From Mesotaenium endlicherianum (taxonomy: Eukaryota > Streptophyta > Zygnematophyceae > Zygnematales > Mesotaeniaceae), in the NCBI GenBank assembly GCA_009602735.1, contig WELA01010273.1:220011-284010 (forward strand): DNA of 64,000 nt, given 5' to 3'. The notes below the pieces were generated by a model that saw only the letters and a program-made list of their open reading frames with translations, was not told the origin of the DNA and made no database searches. The number at the start of each line of letters is the position of its first letter. The stretch's first letter is position 1. The position numbers and the translations under genes were made by a program. Positions 1 through 10,100 of the stretch are shown here, one piece after another.

Positions 1-755
1 CGGGGAGAACACTTCTTTGTAGTCCTCTAAGACTTCTTGTATCTCCTTGGGAACGGGGCTACCTTCTTGACTCTCGATGCCTTTCTTGATGTCTTTTGGC
101 GTGATCAAGGTCAAAAGAAGCTCGTGTGCCTTCCTCACAAGTCTCTTGAGTTGGAGGGCGGACAATAATATCTCGTGTGTCGGCATGTGGATGTCTTGGG
201 TCTGGATATTCTGGATTGCGCGCAAAATACAGATTCTTGAAGTGATGTCATTCTTGATCTTGATAGTACCGGTCCTCCAATAAACTTGAGGGTTGTGCTT
301 GGTCAACCAAGGCGTCCCTAGGATGACGTCGTACTTGCCCAATTGCATGGGGGAGAACACTACTCTATCCTTGAAGGACTTGATAGAGAGTGACAAGGGG
401 TAAGTCTTCTTGGAAGGGGTAGTATAGGACAACCCATTGGGCATCATAATCTCCTCGTCGTGGTCAAGAGTTCGCATAGTAATTCCGTGCTTGGTGGCAA
501 AATCTGCAGCAATGAAGTTGCCATGAGCTCCGCTATTCACCAAGATGTGGACCTTCTCTCCTCCAAGGTTACCTCTCAAACTCATTAGGGCTGGGACGTC
601 GTCTCCAACGGGGGTCCCACCTCACTTGTCTTGTTGCCTTCTCGTGAAGTGGGTCTTGGGGTGGTAGGCTTCTGGCCTACCGGCGCTGTCCGTTTTTTGA
701 CAACTTTTTGGGGCATGAAAGTGCACGATGGCCCTTTTCCTTGCAATAAAAGCAT
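1..755 (-). pseudogene. pol: Start of family A pol (protease region), A1
   Basis: The minus strand here matches the start of A2 pol: the linker after gag, then the aspartic protease region around the site that in A2 reads [10 protein letters not shown], and the start of the protease-RT connection. It overlaps the end of gag in another frame, as in A2. By eye it differs from A2 at about 5% of sites over the first 316 bases, in contrast to the adjoining gag. The copy looks broken. Reverse transcriptase and later domains lie outside the window. Confidence 0.8.
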
Positions 756-1957
756 AGTCCAGCCGTCATGAGAGCTTCTTTTTCAGCCGGGGAGAGTCTT
801 GCTTTCACTCCTTGCTGGTTTCTTGCATCATAAGTGTCATTGGAGGGTCTTCCACTCTTCCGGGCAGCCGCGGGGTCCCTTTTAATAACTCCGATTTCCA
901 TGGGTGTGGGTCCAGATTCGGATGTGGAAGGGGCTGCGTACACCCGCGTCGTCGGTACCCGTGAAGATGAAGGCACGGAGTGCTTGAAATCCAAGGTATC
1001 CACCTTTTGGGCCACTTCAATGATCTTTGAGAAGTCCGTCAAGTCGCGTAACTCCACTTCCTTTGCCACCTTGGGTTTGAGGCCAAAGATGTAGCGGTCA
1101 ATCTTCTCCTCGAGAGACATGTTGGGGATCTCAAGAGTGAGGGCGTGAAATCTGGATGTATACTCTTGAACGGACGTCGTTTGCTTGAGATGGTGGAGCT
1201 TTCCTCGGGCAATCTTCTCCGCATTGATGGGCATGAATTGCTTCTTGAGGGCCTCACGAAAATCTGCCCATCTTGCATATGATGGTGGGGGCTCTTGGCC
1301 GAGCATGGGGTGCGCCATAGCTTGATATATAGCCGCTTGATAGTTACGCCACCATGATGTTGCTGCTCCTCTAAGTAAGGTAACGGCAAAGGGAACGTAG
1401 TCCTCCTCGGGTACTTCAAGGAATGCGAGGTACGTCTCCACTTGGTAGAGCCATAAATTCAGGTTGGCACCTTTCCCGGGGTTGAAAGTGTCGGGTTTGC
1501 CGGGCTTGATGAGTTTCCTTGCTCTCGTTGGCTCTTGTGGAGGCGCTTGAGCCGGGGCTGGATTTTGAGCATTGCTCGCAATAGGGGCAACCATGGCAGC
1601 CATAGCTTCTCTTGACGCTTGCACGGTTGCTTCATAGGTGGCCAAGCCCACTTGGTTGTGGACGGTCATTAGGAAGGCTGCCCACTCATTTGCGGGAACT
1701 CCTTGTGGTGGGGTCAACTTTGCTATAGCGGCTGCCACGGGATTTGACGGTGCTCCTCCTTGTGGTGCTTCTTGTTGTTGCAGATTTCCTTGAGTAGGCT
1801 CTCCCATCGACGCTGGAGGAGGGTGTGCTCCTCCTTGTGGTGCTTCTTGTTGTTGCAGATTTTCTTGAGTGGGCTCTCCCATCGGCGCTGGAGGAGGGTG
1901 TCTTGGAGAGGAAGGGCTTCCTTCGAAAGCTTGCTGTTGGTCTTGAGGATCGGCCAT
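677..1957 (-). CDS. gag: Family A gag polyprotein (A1)
   Basis: This uninterrupted 426-codon frame encodes the structural protein of family A and starts [11 protein letters not shown], 37 nt after the LTR end. The first 70 residues are a Pro/Gln-rich tract holding two copies of a repeat with the core PMGEPTQ/SMGEPTQ and [12 protein letters not shown] retrotransposon gag (capsid) region follows around residues 150-320, with ATSWWRNY and [17 protein letters not shown] zinc knuckle ([14 protein letters not shown]) sits near residues 402-415. As translated it is the same as the A2 gag. The reading frames that overlap it on both strands are also the same except at one site, so the DNA itself is nearly identical. 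It would act in particle assembly and RNA packaging. Confidence 0.93.
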   Translation of the reverse strand: MADPQDQQQAFEGSPSSPRHPPPAPMGEPTQENLQQQEAPQGGAHPPPASMGEPTQGNLQQQEAPQGGAPSNPVAAAIAKLTPPQGVPANEWAAFLMTVHNQVGLATYEATVQASREAMAAMVAPIASNAQNPAPAQAPPQEPTRARKLIKPGKPDTFNPGKGANLNLWLYQVETYLAFLEVPEEDYVPFAVTLLRGAATSWWRNYQAAIYQAMAHPMLGQEPPPSYARWADFREALKKQFMPINAEKIARGKLHHLKQTTSVQEYTSRFHALTLEIPNMSLEEKIDRYIFGLKPKVAKEVELRDLTDFSKIIEVAQKVDTLDFKHSVPSSSRVPTTRVYAAPSTSESGPTPMEIGVIKRDPAAARKSGRPSNDTYDARNQQGVKARLSPAEKEALMTAGLCFYCKEKGHRALSCPKKLSKNGQRR

Positions 1958-1981
1958 CTTCTTGTGCTACCAAAGTGCCTA

Positions 1982-1993
1982 GCTCCGATACCA
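1982..1993 (-). other. Primer-binding site of A1
   Basis: TGGTATCGGAGC on the minus strand starts two bases inside the LTR end. It matches the plant initiator tRNA-Met primer-binding site TGGTATCAGAGC except for one base. The same 12-mer is found in A2 and in family B. Confidence 0.85.
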
Positions 1994-1994
1994 C

Positions 1995-2497
1995 TGTAGT
2001 GAAACAGATAGATGAAGTACTTAGTGAAATATAATACTTTATCTATTCAAGACAAGGATCTTTGAACACAAGTGGTAGCTTCTTGAAAGAGAGATGGCTT
2101 CTTGAAAGTTAATATATGTCTGGATTTTGACAAGTACAAGAGTGATTCTTAAATGTCTTCCTATGTTCTAGCTCTTATTTATATAGTTGCTAAATAAGTA
2201 ATTTATAGGAAGGTGTATGTTGATGTGTTGGCACCCAGCACATCCCAAAACTTGCCACCTCTTTCTAGAATAATGTACACATATCCTTTTGACCTAAAAA
2301 TGGCATATTTGACTTTTGCCACGTGGAGTTCTTCTAGGTCTTTCCTCTAACTTCGAAAATGCCTTAGAAGGTTCAAAGGACATGAACCAAGTCACTCCAG
2401 TACCTATTCACACTTGAATCCACACAATACTACTCCAAATATATTTGAAAATATTAAAATATATGCAACCTAATATATATTAACTCACATCACTACA
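1995..2497 (-). repeat. Family A LTR (5' LTR of A1)
   Basis: This 503-bp LTR reads TGTAGTGATG...TTTCACTACA on the minus strand, with TG...CA ends. It has exactly the length of the A2 5' LTR and is followed at once by the primer-binding site. A TATATAAA-like motif lies in its second half, as in the other family A LTRs. The neighbouring DNA from 2498 on is gag of family B. Confidence 0.93.
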
Positions 2498-2965
2498 CTT
2501 GCCGTAACGGTATAGGATAGCATACTTTAGGTATGGCTTGAAATCCGAAGACTCTGGTCATTTCGCTGATATAAAGTATGAGAAACTGGCTGACTTGATC
2601 CAGAATGCTGATGCCTGGGATCAGCAGCAGTTCAATCACAAGCGCTAGAGTAATGCTTTGGTGTCTAAGATTGTCAAAAATCCCCACGGTTCCTACAATA
2701 CCATTGAAGGAGACCAGGCTGAGGATGATCAAGGTGATGGATATGAGTCAGAGTATAATGCCATACCATCTAGAGGTAGAGGTGGTTTCTCTCGAGGCGG
2801 CTATGGAAGAGGTGGTGGTAGGACTAAGCCGAGACCAGCCTCAGCAAAATCGATTTGCTTCCATTGCCAGCAGCCAGGTCACTTCAGAGAGCAGTGTCCA
2901 GACAAGCACCTCCCAAAAGTCGAGAGAAAAGACCAGCCTTTAAAGACAGCAACAGTCAGTAATCT
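2498..2965 (+). pseudogene. gag: 3' part of family B gag (B1)
   Basis: This fragment holds the end of the capsid region (compare YEKLADLIQDADAW in B6), an RGG-type basic tract and a CCHC knuckle CFHCQQPGHFREQC. It ends near a shared tail motif KVERKDQPLK. The 5' part of gag lies on the far side of A1, off the window. It is close to B6 gag at 57102-58583. Confidence 0.88.
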
Positions 2966-3000
2966 AGTCTACTGACTGTGAGGATGTTAGAGATAGTGAG

Positions 3001-6000
3001 TTGTCACTAGCTGCCCTCGTAGCAGGTATTATGGGTCCTGCTGAACTGGATTCACTATGCATGCCTGACAACCAGATAAAGAAGACCATCAGCAATATAG
3101 ACATTCAGAGAGTGCACACTCTGGATACTCTTGTTCCACCTGATGTCCAACATTTCTTTGCTACGTCAGGAGAACAATGCGAAAGTCAGGGCAAGACAGT
3201 CCCCCCTATCCTACTGCATTGCATGATTGCAGGTAGGAAGGCGAGGGCATTTGTTGACGGAGGGGCGTCACGTACTTTTGTCCATAAGGACTTAGTTAAG
3301 CGGCTAAGGCTGCCTACTGTCACCGAAGGAAATACAAAAAAATTTCCTTGGAGATGCCTCAAGTATCCCTGGAGGAGTTATAACCAAGCCTATTGAGGTC
3401 CAGTTAGGTTCTGGCATTGCAGTTCTAACTGAAACGCTTACAATTGAGGTACTCAACACTGGCTTTTATGATCTCGTGCTAGGCAAGTCCTGGCTTAACA
3501 GACATCANAGTCCTGGCTTAACAGACATCAAGTTGGAGTGTGTTGGAGCAGGGGTACAGTAGAAGTGAGAGGAGCCAGTGATGGGCACACTAATTTGGCA
3601 CCCACCAGTGCTCTTCCTCTTGTCCTGTATGGATGGCAAATTAAGGAAAAGAAGAGGCTTCCAGAAGGATGCAAGTTGCTGAATGCAATGGAGTTCGTCA
3701 AATGCTGGAACCAGAAGGAAGACAGAATGTTCTGTCTGTTGCTAAGAGAGGTACCTCCTCAACCTGAAGAAGTGGTGGAGAAAAAGGTAAGTCCTCCGGA
3801 GCACCCTACTGCCGCAAAAATTATTGCTCAGGATACGGATGTATTTAAGATGCCTCCAGGACTACCCCCTAAGAGAGAAGTAGATCATAGGATTGATTTA
3901 TTACCTGGGAGTCAGCCACCCTGGCAACGCACTTATGGCTTGTCTTGTGTGGAAAGGGAGGTGTTGAAAACACAGATTGCAGAGCTGGAAGAAAATGGTT
4001 ATATTTTCCCACAGTAAATCACCTTACGGCGCACCCATCCTATTTGTTAAGAAAAAGGATGGCAGGATGCGGATGTGTGTGGATTACAGAGCTCTGAACA
4101 GAATTACAGCAAAGAACAAGTATGCTTTACCCAAAATTGCGGACTTGCTGGATACCCTGTCTGGTGCTAAGGTGTTCAATACGATAGATCTCAAGAGTGG
4201 TTATCATCAAATCAGAATTGCTGAAAGGGATGAACACAAGACTGCCTTCCGCACACGTTATGGACACTATGAGTTCAACGTGATGCCATTTGGACTGACT
4301 AATGCCCCTGCGACCTTCATAGGTGCTATGAATGACATTTTCAGACCTTATTTGGATAAGTTTGTGCAATTTTCTTGGATGATATTTTAATTTTCTCTAA
4401 AGATGAAGCTCAGCACGCTGAACACTTGAACACAGTCATGGCCACTCTGAGAAAAAATCACTTACATGCTATAATGAGCAAGTGTGATTTCTTTAAAGAA
4501 AGTATTGAATTCTTAGGCCACGTCGTCAGTACAGCAGGCATCAGTGTGGATCCTAAGAAAGTCCAGACCATAAGGGACTGGCCAATACCACAGTTTGTCT
4601 CTAAAGTTAGATCCTTCCTCGGGTTGGCTAACTACTATAGGAGATTTATTGAGAATTATTCCACAATGGCTGATAAACTGACTGACCTTACTAAGAAAGA
4701 CATAGGGTATGTGTGGGGGGAAGAGCAGCAGGCTGCCTTCCAGACCCTTAAAGATGCTCTTTGTTCTGCCCAGGTGCTAGCCGCGTATGACCCCAGCAAA
4801 CCGGTGCAGGTGATTATTGACGCCTCTGACTTTGCCATGGGTGCTATTTTGTTGCAGCCCGCTGACAAAACCACAAAGGATGGTAAGGTAAGGCAGGAGT
4901 GGCATCCTGTGTTGTATGAGTCTATGAAATTTAATCCAGCGGAGATTAATTACTCGATGCATGATAAAGAACTGCTAGCTATCATTCATGTGCTCAAACA
5001 TTGGAGAGCATACTTACATGGTAAAGCCTTTAAGGTGATTCCAAATCATCTAGCTCTGACTCACTTTCAGAAGAAGTCAAAGCTGTCGAGGAGGAAGAAC
5101 CGCTGGAGCCAGATGCTGGAGCACTTCCAAGTCCAGATCAACTACAAACCCGGGAAGTTGAATGCTGCTGATGCACTCTCTAGAAGACCTGACTTGCAAG
5201 AAAGGAACTTTAGTCAGCATGCTGTCAATAAAGTCCTTTGTGCAATCACTTCACTAAAGGTGACAAAGTCCTTCCTTGAACAACTTAGGAAAGCCTACCT
5301 TTCTGACCCAACATTTAAGCCCAGCCCCACGGATGGTTTGTGTCCTGCTACTGCACTTGGGTACCGGCTTAAAGGAGGGATCTGGGTGACTGAAACCACT
5401 TCAGGGAGGCTGAAGCTGGTCATTCCTAATAACTTGGAAATAAGGTCTCTCTTACTAAGTCAAGCGCATGACAGTCTCCTGGGTGGACATTTGGGGCAGG
5501 CCAAAATTGTTGGCAAACTGGCAAAACAGTATCATTGGGAGGGGTTACCCCAGGAGGTCTTGAAACATGTGAAGTCCTGTGACCAGTGTCAGAGAAATAA
5601 GTCTAGGCACACACCACCGGGAGGTCTCTTGCAACCACTGCCCATCCCAGCTGGACGCTGGGAAACCATGTCCATGGACTGGGTGGTCTTACTACCAAGA
5701 ATCGCCAATGGGCATGATTCAATACTCGTAGTCGTGGATAAACTGACAAAAATGGTCATTTTTATCCCCACAACTGTCAAAGTAATTGCACTCGAAACAG
5801 TGAGACAGTTCTACAACCATGTAGTATGCCAACATGGGCTCCCTTCTAATATCATCTCAGACAGAGACTCAAAATTTACCTCTAAGTTCTGGAGAGCATT
5901 AATGGGGTTAATGGGAGTCAAATAGCTGCTCAGCACAAGTAACCACCCTCAGACTGATGGGCAGACTGAAAGAACCAACCGCGTTCTGCAGGTTGTGCTG

Positions 6001-6786
6001 AGAGCATATATCAACCAAAAACAAGACAATTGGGATGACCTGTTGCCTCAAATTTAGTTCGCACTCAACAGTGCGGTGCACGCGTCAACGGGCAAGACTC
6101 CTTTTGAACTCAGCCTGGGTAGAGCCCCTAAGTCTCCTTTAGATGTACTGGGGGAGTCTTTGACTCACCTGCAAGGGATTGACAATCCGGTTTCTCTCCA
6201 GTTAACTCAAGAGTTTGCTGACACCCTGTCAGAGGTTCAATATTAGCTGCACACAGTCCAAGAAAATTAACAAAAATACGCTAATCAGCACCGTCGCGAG
6301 CTGACATTTTCTAAGGGCGATTTGGTCAAACTGCATTCTCAGCACCTGTACCTGCCTGGTGTGGTCAAGAAAAAGCTCGGTCCTGTCTGGGTCGGTCCAT
6401 ATTCGGTGGTGCGCCGTGTCGGTCAGAATGCTTACAAACTGAATATGTAAGCAGACTACAAGGGTCACCCAGTCTTTAATGTCTCTTTCATGGAACCGTA
6501 CATCAAAGTTGACAAACTGTTCACCGGTCGGTTACCTGTCCAACCGGGACCGATCCCCGCTGTCAGAGAGGGTGACGCTGTAGAATATGAGGTCGAGGAG
6601 ATTTTAGATGCTCGCTCTGTTCGTCAATCGTCTAAATATGTCATGAAGTACCTCATCCGATGGAAAGGTTACGACGCCTCTGGGGACACTTGGGAATTTA
6701 AAGATCAGCTGACTAATGCCAAAGGGGCGTTGAAACGGTTCCACCTTTGGGCGGCTGGGGCACCTCCGTCACTGTCATTGCCGTAG
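3001..6786 (+). pseudogene. pol: Family B protease-RT-RNase H-integrase-chromodomain remains (B1)
   Basis: The order of domains is aspartic protease (AFVDGGASRTF near 3250), reverse transcriptase (MCVDYRALN near 4070 and a DDILIFS motif near 4380), RNase H ([12 protein letters not shown] near 4810), integrase with an HHCC zinc finger ([16 protein letters not shown] near 5580) and catalytic core (SMDWVV near 5670, [13 protein letters not shown] near 5850), and a C-terminal chromodomain (YLIRWKGYDASGDTWEFK near 6650). The chromodomain places it with chromoviruses, whose integrase tail is known to direct insertion to marked chromatin. This is a broken copy with several breaks, and a single N at 3507 sits inside a local duplication. 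Confidence 0.9.
3507..3507. other. Single N within a local duplication
   Basis: One undetermined base sits between two copies of a 22-base run (AGTCCTGGCTTAAC and the bases after it, 3486-3506 and 3508-3529). The other family B copies have the run once, so the duplication is probably a contig-join artefact rather than biology. Confidence 0.7.
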
Positions 6787-6819
6787 CCAGGGACAGGTGA
6801 CAAGAGGTCCTGTCTCCAT

Positions 6820-6884
6820 ATTAGTTGGAGGGGAATGTGACAGTTAGTGAAAATTGTGACAGTTAGTGACAGTTGTGACAGGCC
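6820..6884 (+). other. Internal polypurine-like tract and GTGACAG array (B1)
   Basis: TTAGTTGGAGGGGAA at 6821-6835 closely resembles the polypurine tract that adjoins family B LTRs (TTAAGTTGGAGGG). It is followed by several spaced copies of GTGACAG(TTAGTG). The same arrangement lies between chromodomain and extra frame in B2, B4 and B5, and in reduced form in B6. Function unknown. Confidence 0.6.
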
Positions 6885-6896
6885 ATTTTTAATATT

Positions 6897-8302
6897 AGGC
6901 AGGAAGAACTGGATGAAAAATCTGCAGAGGAGGCCAAGAAAGCAGAGGAGGAGAGGCAAGCTGAGGAGAGGCGGAAGCAGCAGGCTGAAGAAGAGCAGAG
7001 GAGAATCAGCAGCTACCGCTACACAGTGCTGGGCAAGGGCTTCAATCTACTGAACGAGGCCTTCAAGTATGCTCAGAGAAGTCGCAGCGAGTCACAGAAG
7101 GACATCCTACAGAAGGAAGGGGAGACATCCAAAAACTTTGACAAGTATATAAAGGTCAGCAAAGGGCTCCTCCTCTACCACGATTACGCCAGGATGGTAG
7201 GATATACGGTCAGAGAGGCCAAGGCAATGGCCCAGGTGAACGAAGCAGGGGCTGTATCAATTCCGGGTATCAGGGGGAAAGATAGGGTCATCATCAGGAT
7301 GATCCCCATGGACGCGGACAGTTTTAAGGACTCTACACCCCATAACAGGTTCAAGGCCACGTATAATGAGGTGGCGAGAAGGAGCTGGGAATGCTTGGCC
7401 AGGGAAACCAGTCAGCTGGACTTTGCAGGGCACTGGTACCCTTGTACTCTGAAAAGGACAGACCCTGCCTTCTTCCAGAAGCCCACCGATTGGCGGTGGA
7501 TGACCATCAACATGAGGGACCAGCAGAATGACAGGACGACGGATGAGGATTTCCTGACAGACCTAAAGGGGAACATAGTATTGCCCCCTCACATTGCGGC
7601 TTGGGACCCAAGATTGGATGGAGTCAGAGACTGCATGAGCCAAGCAATGCAGGGGGACAGGAGCAGGGCCCGAGAGTCATTCTCTAAAGGGAAGCACGCT
7701 TATGCCAAATGGGCAAGCAAGCAGGGGGAAAAGGACTTGTGTGCGGTCCGGACTCAGTAGCCCCCACCAGCACCCAAAAGGGGAAGGTTAGTGGGATATT
7801 TTTTTTCTCGAGAGGAGCTGGAGCAGCTGACAGAAGAGATCCCAGCAGTCTCAGAGGAACCCGGCGACGGAGAGGACAAGGGGCCAGAGGAAAAAGAGGA
7901 GGAAGGCGAGGAGGAGGACACTAGCTCCGCCGTGATCCTGACACCTGCCACATCCCCTGTAAGGGAGAAGACTGAGTCAGCCTTGCAGCAGCTTGCTGAA
8001 GAGGAGGATATCACTTGGCTGGGAACTGCCATAGGACAGAGCCTATCTCCAGGCACGAAGACCCAGTCAGACAGGGCAGACAGGAGGGCTGCTAGAGAAA
8101 TAGCCAGAGGCCTACCGGCATCTCCCTCGTAGAGAGGGCATGTACCCTTAGCTCATGTCATGCAACATCCTTCTGGGATGCCGGTACATGTACCAGTCAG
8201 TTTGAGGGCTGCCCAGGAGAAGGCTGCCTCTATTCAGTTTCAGACCGTGCAGGAGGAAACCGCACAGTTACTGCGTTCTCCGCGAGGTCCCTACATTCGC
8301 GG
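6897..8302 (+). pseudogene. Family B extra 3' frame, most of it (B1)
   Basis: The translation follows the B6 protein at 51380-53056 from within the charged coiled-coil region onward. Motifs kept are YARMVGYT, SIPGIRG, PTDWRWMT, LPPHIAAWDPRL, FSKGKHAYAKWA, an acidic stretch and GHVPLAHVMQHPSGMP. The first part and the extreme end are missing. The family and function of this protein are unknown to me. It lies just downstream of the chromodomain in the same direction, as in four other copies, so it belongs to the element. It is a broken copy. Confidence 0.82.
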
Positions 8303-8787
8303 GGTCCACTTCAATTGCTGAGTTTGCTCAAAAGTTCCAGGAGAATATGGTGAAGCAGCCAGAATTGCCAGAGCGGTATAGGATTGTGTACTTCAAGTAT
8401 GGCTTGAAATCGGAGGTCTCGGGTCATCCTGCTGAAAAGAAATATGAGAAACTGGCTGACTTTATCCAGGATGCTTATGCCTGGAATCAGCAGCAGTTCA
8501 ATCACAAGCGCGAGAGTAATGCTTTGGTGTCTTGAAGCCAAATGGTTCCTACAATGCAATTGAAGGAGATTAGGCTGAGGACAATCTGAGTGATGAGTAT
8601 GAGTATGAGTATAATGCTATGCAGTCTAGAGAGAGAGGTGGATACTCTCGAGGTGGTTATGGAAGAGGTGGTGGTAGGACTAAGCTGAGACCAGCCTCAG
8701 CAAAATTTGTTTGCTACCATTGCCAGCAATTGGGTCACTACAGATTAGTGTCCTAGCAAGCACCTTCCCAAGGTCAAGAGAAAGAAT
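8303..8787 (+). pseudogene. gag: Family B gag fragment (B2)
   Basis: This piece runs from the capsid motif SVAEFAQKFQEN-like region through ERYRIVYFKYGLKSEVSGH and EKLADFIQDA to the RGG tract and knuckle (CYHCQQLGHY). It starts abruptly after the extra frame of B1, so the two lie head to tail across a deletion or recombination join. It is interrupted at about 8788 by a piece of family A. Confidence 0.85.
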
Positions 8788-9530
8788 ATGAATTCTTGAA
8801 TTTGTGGCAGATTCTAGGCCAACTCGTATAATCTTCTTCATTATCAAGGAGTAGCCTAGCCAATAAGGTCATACCACCCACGACCTTGCCTAGTCTACCT
8901 TACATGTGTAGCAGCTGACTTGGCGCCTTTGACTAATCCTCTTCACATGGGTGGCATCTGACTTGAAGCTGTTGACTAGTCTGCTCCACATGTGTAAGAC
9001 CTGACTTGACGCGCCGAGACGTCGCTTTTTCTGTCGGGGGAGTAATGTAGTGATTTGAGTTATATTATTAGTAGTTTGCAAATATTTGGAATAGTATTGT
9101 TTGGAGTCAAGTGTGAATAGATACTCTAGTGACTTGGTTCATGTCCTTTGAACCTTCTAAGGCATTTTCGAAGTTAGAGGAAGGACCTAAAAGAACTCCA
9201 CGTGGCAAAAGTCAAATGTGCCATTTTTAGGTCAAAAGGAAACGTGTTCATTATTCTAGAAAGAGGTGGCAAGTTTTGGGATGTGTTGGGTGCCAACACA
9301 TCAACATACACCTTCCTAAAAATTACTTATTTAGCAAGTATATAAACAAGACCTAGAACATAAAATGACATTCCAGAATCACTCTTGTACGTGCCAGAAT
9401 TCCAGAAATATATTAACTTTCAAGAAGTCATCTCTCTTTTTAGAAGCTACCACTTGTGTTCAAAGATCCTTGTCTTGAATAGATAAAGTATTCTATTTTA
9501 CGAAGTACTTTATCTATCTGTTTTACTACA
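8788..9530 (+). repeat. Family A 3' end fragment with LTR
   Basis: 8788-9045 matches the 3' non-coding end of A2 (compare 18867-19119), including the tandem ACATGTG/CTGACTTG repeats and the G-rich polypurine tract. 9046-9530 is a family A LTR of 485 bp with TG...CA ends. No pol is present, so this is the stump of a family A copy inside B2 gag. It is more diverged from A2 than the two A2 LTRs are from each other. Confidence 0.88.
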
Positions 9531-9904
9531 TGCACTCTCTTGAGATGCCACTTGAGCGTTGACCTTGGCTGCCAGGTTCTCTACTTTCCTCCTGAAAGGC
9601 AGCTTGGGGAGGGAAATCTTTGTGTTCTTGATGTACTTGGGCTCCCAAAGTCTTGTTTCTTGAGAGTTTGTCTTTGACATCATGTTGACAAGCATTTGGT
9701 ATTGCTCTTGAGAAAGTTTTAACTTGTACTTGATAGCCAGCCCTAACCTGTCATCCCACTGCTTCTGTCATCCCACTGGTTTTGCTTCACTGTGGCCTCC
9801 TCTATGATTGGCTTCAGGTGCAATTCTGTTGTAATAATTTCCAGCATGTCTTTGTTCTTTGGCTTGTTCAAGAAGGCTGTTTATGACTTGCTCATATTTG
9901 TCTC
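9531..9904. other. Unassigned segment between family A LTR and B2
   Basis: These 374 bases match no family in the window. The minus strand has a modest open stretch (9510-9695, containing LWEPKYIKNTKISLPKLPF), with no domain I recognise. A short near-duplicate (TGTCATCCCACTG) occurs at 9749-9775. It could be a piece of another element carried in or exposed by a rearrangement. Confidence 0.4.
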
Positions 9905-10072
9905 ACATTCAACCATTAAAAAAGAAGAACAGTCAGTAATCTAGTCTACTGATTGTAAGGATGCTAGAGATAGTGAGTCGTCGCTAGCTGCCCTCGTAGC
10001 AGGTATTATGGGTCTTGCTGAATTGGATTTACTATGCATGCCTGACATACAGATAAAGGAGACCATCAGCAA
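9905..10072 (+). pseudogene. Family B gag-protease linker piece (B2)
   Basis: This matches the B1 stretch around 2950-3100 (tail of gag and the segment with ALVAGIMG). It ends at a telomere-like tract, after which RT sequence follows, so about 1 kb of protease and linker seen in other copies is absent. Confidence 0.8.
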
Positions 10073-10097
10073 TAGGGTTCAGGGTTTGGGGTTTGGG
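10073..10097 (+). repeat. Degenerate telomere-like tract at a deletion join
   Basis: Four G-rich units close to TTTAGGG (TAGGGTTCAGGGTTTGGGG and one more TTTGGG) sit exactly between B2 protease-linker sequence and B2 reverse-transcriptase sequence. Other family B copies have no such tract. Confidence 0.6.
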
Positions 10098-10100
10098 TGT

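Larger units (their letters stand above)
1..2497 (-). mobile_element. Family A Ty3/gypsy element A1, 5' part
   Basis: This is the 5' end of a family A LTR retrotransposon read on the minus strand: LTR, primer-binding site, gag and the first part of pol. The rest lies beyond the left edge of the window. It is inserted in the gag region of family B copy B1, which resumes at 2498. The same parts in the same order are seen in A2 at 12943-19571. Pol looks broken, with at least one break in the visible part. Its LTR differs from the A2 LTR at about 31 of 503 positions (counted by eye), while its gag is almost identical to that of A2. Confidence 0.93.
2498..8302 (+). mobile_element. Family B Ty3/gypsy element B1 (broken)
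   Basis: A plus-strand copy of family B, cut at its left end by the insertion of A1 and at its right end by a join to another B copy near 8302. It runs in order through the end of gag, protease, reverse transcriptase, RNase H, integrase, chromodomain, the GTGACAG spacer and most of the extra 3' reading frame. Both LTRs are missing from the window. It is a fossil with roughly ten breaks. Confidence 0.9.

Noticed and set aside
834-1094. Open frames opposite family A gag (also 1760-1999 and their twins at 14346-14606 and 13441-13680)
   Set aside because: They are identical in both copies only because the gag DNA is identical; they overlap a clear gag frame and show no motif.
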